64,000 bases of DNA, from contig OX465111.1 in assembly GCA_949987565.1 (NCBI GenBank), positions 6,490,967 to 6,554,966 on the forward strand, written 5' to 3'. The translations under genes were made by a program, and so were the position numbers. The notes below the pieces were generated by a model. The model was not told the DNA's origin and did no database searches. It saw only the letters and a program-made list of their open reading frames with translations. Source of the DNA: Luidia sarsii (taxonomy: Eukaryota; Echinodermata; Asteroidea; Paxillosida; Luidiidae). Shown piece by piece: positions 1 through 11,814 of this stretch (positions are counted from its first letter, which is position 1; the number at the start of each line of letters is the position of its first letter).

Positions 1-3000
1 TAGTCTGGTACCCAAAGTAAATGCAATTTTATGTCTGGTCCCATTTAATGTATAGTCTGGTGCCGATGGTAAGATTTGTTAGTGCTCATATCGGTCTTGT
101 GTCAGGACCTGTGGGACTACTACATACAATGCAAAGTCAGTAATTTCTTCGACAATTTAGGGAAAGAAAGAACACTTTTAAGATGATATTGTGTAATTTA
201 TAACATTGAGGAATTTATTCTTAAAATATCAATTGTTCAACAAAACACAGTAATTCAAACTTGACATCACTTATTTTAAGTGGTTAAATACATTTTTCTT
301 CAAAAAAGTAAAGAAAAACTGACGGATTTTGTGAAAAAAGCAGAGCAAATTTAAGTGGACCAGGGACTTAAATTGTCCGCATTTCAAGCCATGCTAGAGC
401 ATCCTTCACATCTTTTGTAATAAAATCCATGAATATACAGTAATACAAAGTGCTCACTTAATTAAATAATCAGTTTTGAATACAGTTTTGAAAAAAAGAC
501 AACTTTGATTTGAATGGGACCTCTCATTTTGCGTACCAGCATTCTTATCATCTGAGCTATTCAGCCCTTAGATGGTGGCCTATTCAACTAGTCTTTGCCT
601 GTGAGAAGCATTCAAACATTAACTGCCATATAACATCTCCAGGGATCATGCCCCACTTTCATTCAGATGCTAACAATCAATTGTTGTAAACCTGGCTACA
701 GCAGCTCGGGGATTACACAAAGAAGATACAGTTTTATCAATTAAAAAAAAAAAAATGGCTGACAGTTTTGAAAAATAGCAAAGAAAACGTTTACTGATCA
801 GGGACTTGAACCCGAGACCTCTGGTTTTGTGTACCTGTGCCCTTACCAGTATGACTTATCTAGTCCTTATTTGGTGACCTTCCCAAATAGTCAACTACAT
901 GTAGTCTTTCCCAGCAACGACTAGTTGACTATTTGGGAAGGCCACCATCTAAGGGCTGGATAGCTCACAGATGGGTCTGCTATTGAACACATTTGAATTT
1001 TTTTCAAACTTGGCAAATGCATAGAGCACAGTGGTCTTAAAAACGTCATGACGTCATCATGCAATTTCGTTTGGTTTCAATTTTGCACTATATCTAAGTT
1101 GGGAAATGTATCAAAAAAATGCCATCATTCGACCTTGACCTAATCCCATGAATATTAATGAGGTCATGAACTTTTCAGATTTTAACATTCAATTGAGCAT
1201 TATTTGGTCAACGGAGCAAGATTTATTTAATTTTGTTGTTTATATCTATTGGGGATGTAGTTTAGAAACACCCTCTTGGGCAAAAATACCATGATGCAAT
1301 CGTGACGTCATCAAAATGCGTGTTTTTAAAATTTCCCAAAGGTCAATCTTCTCGAAATCCTGAGGTTGGAAGCAATTGACCATTGTTTCATAATTATTAT
1401 GATTTTTTGAAAAATATAATGAAGTCCCATAGACTTTGTGCACAAAATATGCACATGCATTTTGGGGTAGGAATGGAGGGTACGGGTTAAAATCCCGTTG
1501 ATGTAAAACAATTTTTTTTTTTTAGAGAGAACCAGATGTTTGCCAACAGACATAAATCTCTAGTTGTTTTTAACCTTGTACATGGAATCATTGATGAGAA
1601 CACATTTCAGCCATTTTGTACTTTAAATTTACACCCAGAAAGCTTGATTAATCATAAGCTTGAATAGTCACTATACCAATAGCAAAAATCAAACAATCTT
1701 TCATTAGTCAGTTCCAACATCATTTTGAAATCTCCAAACAAAACAGAAATCAAAGGAAATGTCCATATAATATCAAATCATTACAAACAAATTATTCAAC
1801 AGGTCCTATATATTTTTTGTAGTGGCAAGCCAGGATACCAGTGGGCCATATTCAACCAGTATGTGAATGTGTAGAGGAGACCATGAGTCATCTTCTGGGA
1901 TGCCCACATTTGCCCAATCCCTGTATACCCAAGTTGGCCTCACTAGTACTGCAACACTAAAGCCTAATGGGGTCGTCTGCATTCAGTATTTGTTAGGTCA
2001 AGTTTAATTGACAAAGGACTCGAGAAGAAAAAGGACAAATAGATCTTTTGGTTGCCCAAAATGTACTACTCTTTTTGAGTTGAAGTGTTACAAAATAAAT
2101 GAAGGCCATTTTGTTTCAAATGAAGGGAAACTAATTGGGAATCGTTGTGAACAATTTGGCTTTTTTTCTGTAATTTGGGGTAGCCTTTTGGGTCACAATC
2201 TGGTGTGATCTGATAATTATAGGCTATAGATTCTATCATCACCGGAAAGGTATCTAAAGCTTACTCCATGCAAGTATTGAAACGCTGGGCCCTCCAAATT
2301 TGTGAGCTTCGCATTTTGGTTCAATTAAGTATGAACTTGTGATCAGTTTTAAAAACCCTTCTTCGTTTTTTCTCGGTAAACTGACATCACTTTTCTCCTT
2401 TATAGCAAACATCAACCAATCTTCCAGAAGTTTAATAACCATTTTCTAGGCTTCTACTACCACACTGCCATAGACAATCAAACGTAAATCCCGAGGAATT
2501 GTTGTCTATTTCAAAAGGTGAATCAAAAACAAAATCGTTGACAGGACTTGCCCCAGAAGTGATTTGAGTGACTCAGGAAAAAAAATTGCCACACATCCAA
2601 ACATCTTTTGGTGACCCAGAACCTACAAACAGCTGTGAACTCTTATGCTACACATGATGTAGCCTATGCTTTCCAACAAGCCACAGACCTCAATCCTATT
2701 TTCATGACCACCAGAAACCAGACCACTGTTATGGTAAGTTAAGTCTACAAAGGAACACGCTGTACATCATGTCTACAGGAATCAAACAAACACATCTGAA
2801 TCACTTTGCTTCGGGCCACATTTCAGTGCCCTTAATGACAACCCAGGGGGGGGGGGGGGTTAAAAAATACCCAATTTTCAAAACTCACTTAATAGGAACA
2901 ATAAACCTATTATTAAAATAAATCAATAAAAGTACACTGTGAACAAGCGAGCCCAACCTGGCACAAGAGGACATATGTATGGCTTTTGTCATGCTACAGT

Positions 3001-3878
3001 ACATGCTGTTTTGTGGTAGGCTGAAAATAGTTTTTGTTTGATGCTTGAACAATAGCGGTGCCCTGATTCAGAGAGCCCGCTAGCAACACCATTGCCGCTC
3101 CCAATGCAGAGGAACTGACACAAAGTGGTTGAGCAGACACCTCCCCTGCTGAACCACTCAGCTAGTTGGTGCCATCTCATGAGTATAATCTTCATAGCAG
3201 CCACTCACATGCATATGGATACGAAATGATATTAGTGTTGGTGCCTTACATACATAAAAAATAGTGCGTTTAATACGTTCTCTTTGCACACATACCAGTC
3301 CTCTAGCTGTGCTAATTCTTGGGCCTGCCCCCAAGTATTAATACTGGCTGAAACATTAGCATATGGGGAGACCAGGAATTTTGTGACTCTGAGGAGCACT
3401 GAGCATTCAGTGTTTATCACGTCAAGCAAGGGCAAAACCTCATTGAATGACTCTGAGGAGGCAACATTTGCTCAGTACATACATGTGCAGATGACTTTGG
3501 GTATATTTGTGCATGCACTTTGTGAAGGATTGGATTGGATAGGGAATGAGACTAAAGCACTGTTATACATGTACATGTCCAATTAGCCATGTACAAACAT
3601 ACAGTAATGTACCTAAGATCAGAGATATACAGTCCTTTGCAATTGCTATGCTATCGTTTTTTGGTTATGTTTTTGACCCCTGACGTGGCAGGGTTTGGCG
3701 ACAAGCCACCAAGCCTGTGTTCTATCAAAAGTGCGAGCTACACAACACACATGTACAGTGTAGGCCACCTCACAGTTTCAAATGTGGGTGATTAAAAGTA
3801 GCCATGGAGCAACATAGATACAATAGGATTTTTTTTTTAGTAGATTGCACTCCAACAAGGGTTTTGCCCTCCTCTGAA

Positions 3879-3880
<2 letters not shown>
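1..3880. other. Intergenic DNA with repeat fragments
   Basis: I see no convincing gene here. Reading frames are short and lack recognisable motifs. The stretch is AT-rich and contains fragments of the tRNA-derived SINE described below (about 490-970), a poly-G run near 2849-2861 inside a dispersed repeat, and otherwise unique-looking sequence. The open frame at 3284-3586 has no recognisable domain and is probably fortuitous. Confidence 0.6.
775..968. mobile_element. tRNA-derived SINE (family 1), inverted pair
   Basis: On the minus strand, 780-890 carries a tRNA-like head with a B-box-type GGTTCAAGTCCC and an adjacent AAAG-rich tail. A second truncated head (AAGGGCTGGATAGCTCA) follows in the opposite orientation at about 945-968. 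The two halves meet in a palindrome in which CCTTCCCAAATAGTCAACT (881 onward) is mirrored by AGTTGACTATTTGGGAAGG around a loop of about 30 bases. Confidence 0.65.

Positions 3881-3883
<3 letters not shown>

Positions 3884-3918
<35 letters not shown>
3884..3918. repeat. (TA)n microsatellite
   Basis: About 17 uninterrupted TA dinucleotides abut the left end of the inverted-repeat element at 3924. TA-rich DNA is a common insertion target of several DNA transposon groups. Confidence 0.95.
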
Positions 3919-3923
<5 letters not shown>

Positions 3924-4402
3924 TCACTGCGTTCACACTTGATCCTGCAAGGAGGATCAGATCCAACAAGGGCGATCAAAGGGCAATCAGCGCAAGTGTG
4001 AACGCTTGCGCGATCAGGATCAGATCCTGGGATCTGATCCTTCTTTTGAAAAGGATTAGACCCGGGTTTGATCCCGTATGCGAGATCAACATGCAAGTGT
4101 GGACGCAATGCGGGATCTGATCCTGCGGTTTACAGCGACCACATCCGGCCCATGCCTGGAAAAACGCGCGAAAACAAGACTTTGTGTACATGTATGTGTT
4201 TATGTGTTTCGCGCGTCATGGCCGTGCTAACGTTCTACTGCGCATGACTAGTGACCTACGTGGATAACCTTTGGAGAGCGTTTCCGCTGCTCAATGCGCG
4301 ATCAATGCAGGATCAGGATCCAGTGTGAACGCAGCACTGGATCAGATCCTCCGTGACCGCAGGATCTGATCCTCCTCGCGGGATCAAGTGTGAACGCAGT
4401 GA
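3924..4402. mobile_element. Non-autonomous TIR DNA transposon
   Basis: The ends are long inverted repeats. The left end begins TCACTGCGTTCACACTTGAT, and the reverse complement of the right end begins identically. Over about 40 bp the two arms differ at only two positions. Internal copies of AGTGTGAACGC and GGATCAGATCC lie near 3989, 4020, 4320 and 4365, so the interior is built from the same modules as the ends. No transposase frame is present. No clear target-site duplication is visible, so the superfamily is undetermined (hAT or piggyBac-like are possibilities). Confidence 0.75.
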
Positions 4403-4424
4403 TGGAGTCTAAATCTTATTGTGA

Positions 4425-4560
4425 TTTCTGCTTTGATTGTATGCTCAGTGCTTTGCCCGATTGCCTGCTGTAAAAGGGAACTTGGGCAGGATTCAAACCC
4501 TCGACTTCTGCTTCCGAGTGCAGACGTCTTAACCACTGGACCAGCGAGCTGGTCGAGGTC
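4425..4560 (-). mobile_element. tRNA-derived SINE (family 2)
   Basis: The minus strand has an A-box-like TGGTCCAGTGGTTAAG (plus positions 4528-4543) and a B-box-like GGTTTGAATCC (4489-4499), spaced as in a tRNA. They are followed by the body CAGGCAATCGGGCAAAGCAC, which recurs near 26900, 27550, 36280 and 45380 next to a TTGCCCTACTCGACATAATA-like end. Body fragments without the head are more common than full copies. A functional tRNA is unlikely because the acceptor stem is poor. Confidence 0.65.
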
Positions 4561-4562
4561 GT

Positions 4563-5011
4563 GTGGCGGATTTGAATCTGTGTAACAACAGGTACGGCAT
4601 TGCACCGTACACTAGATGTGATTTTGCATCTTAAAAAGGAAAGTGAGTGTACTTCAACAAGGGTATGCCCTACTCAACATGTAATTAAACAATATGCTCA
4701 GTGCTTTGGCCATTTGCCTGCTGAACAAATACAGGCAGCTTGGGTGGAATTTGAACCTGTGACTCCTGCAATGGGACATCTGACACGTCCCTGACAAGTG
4801 GTTCAGATAATTGCAAGCTCTTCAGCTCCAAGACTGCTATTGCTATTGGCAGACAGAATCTTGGCGATATTAATATCATTGCATTCTATATAGAAATACA
4901 TGTATGCATGTGGGTCATTCTTCCAGGAAGAGGCACAGTTCAGTGTAAAGGGAAGATATTAAATGCACTAAAGAAAATACTGCCCTCTATGATAAGTTAT
5001 ACTTGAATTGC
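4563..5011. other. Intergenic DNA with SINE family 2 body
   Basis: A second fragment of the SINE family 2 body lies at about 4660-4790 (TCAGTGCTTTGGCCATTTGC). The rest is low-complexity or unique AT-rich DNA without a recognisable gene. Confidence 0.5.
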
Positions 5012-5135
5012 AAAAAAAAATGGCAAAGAAAACTTTGACTGGACCGGCATTTGAACCAGAGACCTCTGGTTTTGCATACCAGTGTTCTTCCCATCTGAGC
5101 TATCCAGCCCTTAGATGGTGGCCTTCCCAAATGGT
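5012..5135 (-). mobile_element. tRNA-derived SINE (family 1)
   Basis: This is the clearest family 1 head. On the minus strand the A box is TAGCTCAGATGG (plus 5091-5102) and the B box is GGTTCAAATGCC (5046-5057). An anticodon-arm-like CTGGT/ACCAG stem encloses a seven-base loop. The element ends in CTTTGCCA plus an A/T homopolymer on the minus strand. Similar copies lie near 780, 24455, 36450, 37700, 54245 and 57190, which argues for a retroposed family rather than a working tRNA. Confidence 0.75.
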
Positions 5136-6450
5136 CAACTGCTTTTGCCGGGGTGGGGGCACCAGTTAGGGATCACACCCCCTCATTCATTCATGAAATT
5201 GAAAAGATGCCACAAAGACAAACAGTATAGAAACAGTCATTTTCCTGTGCGTTACATCAGGCCAATTTGCACAGGTGCGTGGTAACGGAAAGCAGCAGGA
5301 CAAAAGTGGCAATGCTCCGTGAAATTTTACGTTAACACAGGAGTGCAAACCCCCTCGGTATTTATGCAAATGATATTCTCCAGAGACAATGGCGCCGTAC
5401 CAAAGGAATCAAAAGCAAGAGGAAGAAAATCCCTTCTGATCCTGGTGAGAAGATTGCAACGCAAGCAAAAGAGAAACGCAATTTATCCGCAGTAAATATC
5501 CCCATAGAAAACTGTGCATCCTTTATTTTTGAATGTGCAGAATTCCGTTACCACTCACACGTGTAAATAGGCCTTTAATTAGTTAGTATTCCAGACCACA
5601 TGATTTTGACCAGTTACACATGTATTCCTTTCCTTTGGCACTTCTACATTGTTGCCAATGAATTCATACATATGTACATCTTTAGCAAGAGTTCAAGACT
5701 AGTAATATACATGATCATGAATGGCTATGGTGTGGGTTTGGTTGGCCATAAGGGATGATGCTGGGCTTGTACTTCTGTGATGCTAATCAATGGGACCAAT
5801 CCTATCCATATGCTGCATTCTATCTCATCTTGTGGCCTGCCTCAGGAGATGTCACCTGTATATAAAAATGACAACAAACAATAACCAATGTATTAGGTTA
5901 TAAAAAGACTGCAATGATACACAATAACACAATCCTCCAATATCTGTCCTCTGTTATTACAGTGGAATACATGAATGAACTAAGGACAATGATTCATGAT
6001 TTCAAACAAATTTTTGGAGAAATAACCAACTGGTGAAAACCTTCATAAAATCTACAATTTGAGAGGATGGGTAAAGTCCATGTCTAGTCTATCCCCGTCA
6101 CAACAGCGGAATACAAGATTCTCATTGGAGACCTCAATTCAAAAGACAAATTCCACCAGTTCAACACTATGAACAAATGTGACAGTGCACAAAAGTCTGA
6201 CAAAAAAATCCCAATGCAAAATGAAATCTGCACACTGCAGGAATGTTTACCGACATGAAAATCAGTACATGAATTTGTCAGTGTGCTTTTCCTGTATCTT
6301 GCTGTGCCACTAATCAGTACCCGGTAATCGCTTCTGACTGGTGCCCCATTCTAGCAATGCTAATTGACTATGAACTAATCAACGCTTCCGTGGGCTTTAA
6401 CTGAATTTAACTGAATACCTTTTGCATCTTCAGCTTTCTTTGAATGGCCT
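5136..6450. other. Intergenic DNA; dispersed repeat shared with 39740-39900
   Basis: No gene is recognised. Positions about 5360-5470 (ATTTATGCAAATGAT, then a purine-rich AAGAGGAAGAAAATCCCTTC) match the reverse complement of about 39745-39885, so this is a dispersed repeat of unknown class. The remainder to 6450 is AT-rich and without features that I can support. Confidence 0.5.
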
Positions 6451-7470
6451 GGTGAGAGACACAGATGATGTCCATGGTGAGAGACACGAAGGTTGTCCAT
6501 GGTGAGAGACACGAAGGCTGTCCATGGTGAGAGACACAAAGGTTGTCCATGGTGAGAGACACGAAGGCTGTCCATGGTGAGAGGCATGAAGGCTGTCCAT
6601 GGTGAGAGACACGAAGGTTGTCCATGGTGAGAGACACGAAGGTTGTCCATGGTGAGAGACACGAAGGTTGTCCATGGTGAGAGACACGAAGGCTGTCCAT
6701 GGTGAGAGACATGAAGGCTGTCCATGGTGAGAGACACGAAGGTTTTCCATGGTGAGAGACATGAAGGCTGTCCATGGTGATGAGACATGAAGGCTGTCCA
6801 TAGTGAGAGACACAAAGGCTGTCCATGGTGAGAGACACGATGCTGTCCATGGTGAGAGTCACGAAGGCTGTCAATGGTGAGAGACACAGGCTGTCCGTGG
6901 TGAGAGACAAGAAGGCTGTCCATGGTGAGAGACACAGATGATGGTCATGGTGAGAGACACAAAGGCTGTCCATGGTGAGAGACACGAAGGCTGTCCATGG
7001 TGAGAGACACAGATGATGGTCATGGTGAGAGACACAAAGGCTGTCCATGGTGAGAGACACGAAGGCTGTCCATGATGAGAGACACGAAGGCTGTCCATGG
7101 TGAGAGACATGAAGGCTGTCCATTGTGAGAGACATAAAGGCTGTCCATGGTGAGAGACACAAAGGTTGTCCATAGTGAGAGACACAGAGGCTGTCCATAG
7201 TGAGAGACACAAAGGCTGTCCATAGTGAGAGGCATGAAGGCTGTTCATGATGAGAAACACATAGCTGTCCTTGGTGAGAGACACGAAGGCTGTCCATGGT
7301 GAGAGACATGGCGGCTGTCCAAAGTTAAACATGAAGGTGTCCACGGTGAAACGTGAAGGCTGTCCATGGTGAGAGACACGAAGGCTGTCCATTTATGAGA
7401 GCCACAAAGTTTTTTCTCCAGTGAGCAAAGAAACTGTCCATGGTGATACATGTGTCCATAGTGAGAGGTT
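6451..7470. repeat. 25-bp minisatellite array
   Basis: About 38 copies of a 25-bp unit contain GGCTGTCCATGGTGAGAGAC followed by a variable ACGAA/ACAGA pentamer. Units degenerate after about 7320. Because 25 leaves remainder 1 when divided by 3 and the unit has no stop on the minus strand, all three minus frames read the same 25-residue peptide cycle. The open frames of 127-300 codons here are therefore not evidence of a gene. The unit equals the 17-bp unit of 12793-15292 with 8 bp (ACACGAAG) inserted after GGTGAGAG. Confidence 0.9.
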
Positions 7471-7631
7471 GTTTGTGTCAACACAACCTCAAGGCATCCA
7501 CATCAAGACTGGTAGTGGAAATGCCAGACTGCTAAAGAAAAATTGCTGTGGAGAGAGAGAAAAAGAAAATAAGAATCGAGCCGACCACAAAACAGGGAAG
7601 TGATGGAAGTAGCATTATGAGGTTTTACAAG

Positions 7632-8371
7632 TACCGTAATATTTGGAATGTAAGACGCCCATAGTATAAGCCACAGTGCTCCCAAATTTTCACGATAAGA
7701 TTAAGGCCTTAATAAGCTGCTCCATCGTATAAGCGTATAAGCCACAATGGTACCGTCCGTGGTAACTTTTTTTCTCCGATATTTTCTTCATTATACTGCT
7801 TATGCAGTCATCAGGTCCCGAAAATTTACCCTAATCAAAACATGATTTGGTCTATTTAATTTCAATGTCTCTGACTTCATTTCACGATATTCTGCAGTTT
7901 TAGAAATCAATTTAAGAAAAAAAAATGTCATTTCACACGCCATTTGCTCAAGGAAATTTCGCCCAAATCTGGTCTTGTATCTTGAAAATAGAATGCACAA
8001 TGGTTTGTTCAGACATGTGAATTGTTTGTTAAGAGGTGAAACATTGGCAATAATTTGGATATTTTTTTTTTCTTTTAGTTTCAAACACCCAGGCCCATCA
8101 TCATGATGCTCCATTAATGTAACTAACATCTGTAGCCCAGACCTTCGGTCAATAAATTTTATGATTTGTCCTTCTTCTCAAAACAAAGTATCAGCAAAAT
8201 GCTATATCAGTATTAGACTTTCAGTCCAGTATTGGAGCACTGTACACTACAAGTGGGCTTTTTTTTAGTGTCTGTTTCAACTTTTGATAGCCCTAACATT
8301 TTGTAAATCAAGGCTCAGTGTATAAACCACAGTGAACATTTTCATGGGCATATATTCCAAAAATTACGGTA
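7632..8371. mobile_element. TA-flanked non-autonomous element (mariner/Tc1-like)
   Basis: The element begins TACCGTAATATTTGGAAT and ends ATTCCAAAAATTACGGTA. These are near-perfect inverted ends inside TA dinucleotides, as expected for TA-targeting transposons. Just inside, both ends carry ATAAGCCACAGTG / CACTGTGGTTTATA modules. The flanks (GATGGAAGTAGCAT...TAGATCA) resemble the uninterrupted sequence at about 15388-15420 (GATGGAACTAGCAT...TAGATCA), which looks like an empty site. No transposase is encoded. Confidence 0.65.
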
Positions 8372-8619
8372 GATCAATTTGAATGTGCATCTTTACATGT
8401 TGGATTCAGTTTCCAAGAATCATTGTCAGCTCTTGTTTTCAAATCTCCACATTACATACTGACATTGTGCTGTCCAATTCAACATTTAAAATGATAGAAT
8501 GAAATACTAATAAATATTGATCAATGTACAGGCTTTCAACGGAAAATGAGGAATAGAGACCAGACCATTTCACACTACAGCTGCTCAGCCCAGCAATGCC
8601 CCAGGGAATTGCATAACCC
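8372..8619. other. Spacer between element and 32-bp array
   Basis: This is AT-rich sequence without a recognisable gene. Its beginning (GATCAATTTGAATGTGCATC) resembles 15410-15440, the corresponding spacer between the 17-bp and 13-bp arrays. Confidence 0.5.
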
Positions 8620-11247
8620 CCCACCCGCTTGGGGGGAGAAAAGAGGGCCACCCTTGCTTGGGAGAAGGAGCAAAGAGGACTACCCTTGCTTGGGAGAAGG
8701 AGCAAAGAGGACTACCCTTGCTTGGGAGAAGGAGCAAAGAGGACTACCCTTGCTTGGGAGAAGGAGAAAAGAGGACCACCCTTGCTTGGGAGAAGGAGAA
8801 AAGAGGGCCACCCTTGCTTAGAAGAAGGAGCAAAGAGGACTACCCTTGCTTGGGAGAAGGAGCAAAGAGGACTACCCTTGCTTGGGAGAAGGAGAAAAGA
8901 GGACCACCATTGCTTGGGAGAAGGAGCAAAGAGGACTACCCTTGCTTGGGAGAAGGAGCAAAGAGGACTACCCTTGCTTGGGAGAAGGAGCAAAGAGGAC
9001 TACCCTTGCTTGGGAGGAGAAAAGAGGACCACCCTTGCTTGGGAGGAGAAAAGAGGACCACCCTTGCTTGGGAGGAGAAAAGAGGGCCACCCTTGCTTGG
9101 GAGAAGGAGAAAAGAGGGCCACCCTTGCTTAGAAGAAGGAGAAAAGAGGGCCACCCTTGCTTGGGAGAAGGAGAAAAGAGGGCCACCCTTGCTTAGAAGA
9201 AGGAGAAAAGAGGGCCACCCTTGCTTAGGAGAAGGAGCAAAGAGGACTACCCTTGCTTGGGAGAAGGAGAAAAGAGGACCACCATTGCTTGGGAGAAGGA
9301 GAAAAGAGGGCCACCCTTGCTTGGGAGGAGGAGCAAAGAGGACTACCCTTGCTTAGGAGGAGAAAAGAGGGCCACCCTTGCTTGGGAGGAGGAGCAAAGA
9401 GGACTACCCTTGCTTGGAAGAATGAACAAAGAGGGCCACCCTTGCTTGGGAGAAGGCGCAAAGAGGACCACCCTTGCTTGGGAGGAGAAAAGAGGGCCAC
9501 CCTTGCTTAGGAGAAGGAGCAAAGAGGACTCCCCTTGCTTGGGAGGAGAAAAGAGGACTAGCCTTGCTTGGAAGAAGGAGCAAAGAGGGTCACCCTTGCT
9601 TGGGAGGAGAAAAGAGGGCCACCCTTGCTTAGGAGAAGGAGAAAAGAGGGCCACCCTTGCTTAGGAGAAGGAGAAAAGAGGGCCACCCTTGCTTTGGAGA
9701 AGGAGCAAAGAGGACTCCCCTTGCTTGGGAGGAGAAAAGAGGACCACCCTTGCTTGGGAGGAGAAAAGAGGGCCACCCTTGCTTGGGAGAAGGAGAAAAG
9801 AGGGCCACCCTTGCTTAGAAGAAGAAGAAAAGAGGGCCACCCTTGCTTAGAAGAAGGAGCAAAGAGGACTACCCTTGCTTGGAAGAAAGGAGGAAAGAGG
9901 ACCACCCTTGCTTGGGAGAAGGAGAAAAGAGGACTACCCTTGCTTGGGAGGAGAAAAGAGGGCCACCCTTGTTTGGGAGAAGGAGCAAAGAGGACTACCC
10001 TTGCTTGGAAGAATGAACAAAGAGGGCCACCCTTGCTTGGGAGAAGGAGCAAAGAGGACTAGCCTTGCTTGGAAGAAGGAGCAAAGAGGGCCACCCTTGC
10101 TTGGGAGAAGGAGAAAAGAGGACCACCCTTGCTTGGAAGAAGGAGCAATTAAAGAGGACTACCCTTGCTTGGGAGAAGGAGCAAAGAGGACTACCCTTGC
10201 TTGGAAGAATGAACAAAGAGGGTCACACTTGCTTTGGAGAAGGAGCAAAGAGGACCACCCTTGCTTAGGAGGAGAAAAGAGGGCCACCCTTGCTTGGGAG
10301 AAGGAGCAAAGAGGACTACCCTTGCTTGGAAGAATGAACAAAGAGGGCCACCCTTGCTTTGGAGAAGGAGCAAAGAGGAACACCCTTGCTTAGAAGGAGA
10401 ACAGAGGGCCACCCTTGCTTGGAAGAATGAACAAAGAGGGCCACCCTTGCTTTGGAGAAGGAGCAAAGAGGACCACCCTTGCTTGGGAGAAGGAGCAAAG
10501 AGGACTACCCTTGCTTGGAAGAAGGAGCAAAGAGGGCCACCCTTGCTTTGGAGAAGGAGCAAAGAGGACCACCCTTGCTTGGGAGAAGGAGCAAAGAGGA
10601 CCACCCTTGCTTGGGAGAAGGAGCAAAGAGGACCACCCTTGCTTGGAAGAAGGAGCAAAGAGGACTACCCTTGCTTAGAAGGAGCAAAGAGGACTACCCT
10701 TGCTTGGAAGAAGGAGCAAAGAGGACTACCCTTGCTTAGAAGGAGCAAAGAGGACTACCCTTGCTTGGAAGAAGGAGCAAAGAGGACTACCCTTGCTTAG
10801 AAGGAGAAAAGAGGGCCACCCTTGCTTGGAAGAAGGAGCAAAGAGGACTACCCTTGCTTGGAAGGAGCAAAGAGGACTACCCTTGCTTAGAAGGAGCAAA
10901 GAGGACCACCCTTGCTTGGAAGAAGGAGCAAAGAGGACTACCCTTGCTTAGAAGGAGCAAAGAGGACTACACTTGCTTGGAAGAAGGAGCAAAGATGACT
11001 ACCCTTGCTTGGAAGAAGGAGCAAAGATGACTACCCTTGCTTAGAAGGAGCAATTAAAGAGGACTACCATTGCTTGGGAGAAGGAGCAAAGTGGACTACC
11101 CTTGCTTGGGAGAAGGAGCAAAGTGGACTACCCTTGCTTGGGAGAAGGAACAAAGAGGATTACCCTTGCTTGGAAGGAGCAATTAAAGAGGACTACCCTT
11201 GCTTGGGAAAAGGAGCAAAGTGGACCACCCTTGCTTTGGAGAAGGAG
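8620..11247. repeat. 32-bp purine-rich minisatellite array
   Basis: About 80 tandem units have the core GGGAGAAGGAGCAAAGAGG followed by ACTACCCTTGCTT. The basic unit is 32 bp, with shorter 29-bp variants (GGGAGGAGAAAAGAGG). Near 10148, 11050 and 11185 three units carry an ATTA insertion in the AGCAATTAAAGAGG context. Reading frames of 60-232 codons on both strands follow from stop-free units and shift frame with the unit length, so I do not call them genes. Units of one subtype cluster: AAAAGAGGGCC types are early and AAGGAGCAAAGAGGACTAC types are late, which indicates local homogenisation. Confidence 0.9.
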
Positions 11248-11812
11248 TATAATTCCCTGAGAAATTCTCAGCATGTAGCTCTGTAGTGTAAAAAGGTCTG
11301 AAATTGGCTGTCATGTATGTGAATACTAACCTTAATTTCTTGCAGTCCATTCCTGGGTGTTGGAGCATGGATGAAGGCGATCCAGCAGCCAACACATCCT
11401 GGTAAGGTTAGTTGAAACAGGGCTACCACGAGAAGGTCCCAGGATACCGGCCCCGCAGGCTTCACGAGATCGTCGGGTCCATTGCTAGGCGAGGTTTGGC
11501 CTCACCCGTCCGGTCCACCCCCACGACAGGAGCACCCTACCGCACTCACCCGCGCCCTGTCACCGCATAACAGGACGTACCGGCGTTTACCCGACAGTGA
11601 TAATGAGGTTACGCCCCTATAGCCACCGCAGGGTTGCACTACTCACATCTTTTTACGCAAGGTACTGAACGCACTATCCAGCCGCCGGTAGGGTCCGCGT
11701 CCCACGCGACGCGCCCAACCCCTTAACCTTTTGGAATCACCGCACCACCACTAGCCTACTTTTCAAATAAAGTCCTAGTCTAACCTATCACTCAAAACCT
11801 AGTCAGCTATCT
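11248..11812. other. GC-rich block with a possible exon
   Basis: After the array, 11345-11399 is bounded by an acceptor-like TTAATTTCTTGCAG and a donor-like CTG/GTAAGGTT on the plus strand, and its 55 bases are open in one frame. 11440-11740 is unusually rich in C and CpG for this window. No protein family is recognised. It could be an exon of an unrecognised transcript, a promoter-like island or part of an old element. Confidence 0.3.
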
Positions 11813-11814
11813 AT

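Noticed and set aside
3284..3586. 100-codon plus-strand open frame
   Set aside because: No domain, no splice context and no codon bias like the real exons; probably fortuitous.
5012..5135. Functional tRNA gene
   Set aside because: A and B boxes are present, but the acceptor stem pairs poorly and there are several dispersed copies with A/T tails, typical of SINEs.
6375..7484. Open frames up to 300 codons on the minus strand
   Set aside because: Stop-free 25-bp repeat read in every frame; no non-repetitive protein sequence.
8546..11286. Many open frames of 60-232 codons on both strands
   Set aside because: A by-product of the 32/29-bp unit; frames switch whenever unit length changes, and no unique sequence is encoded.
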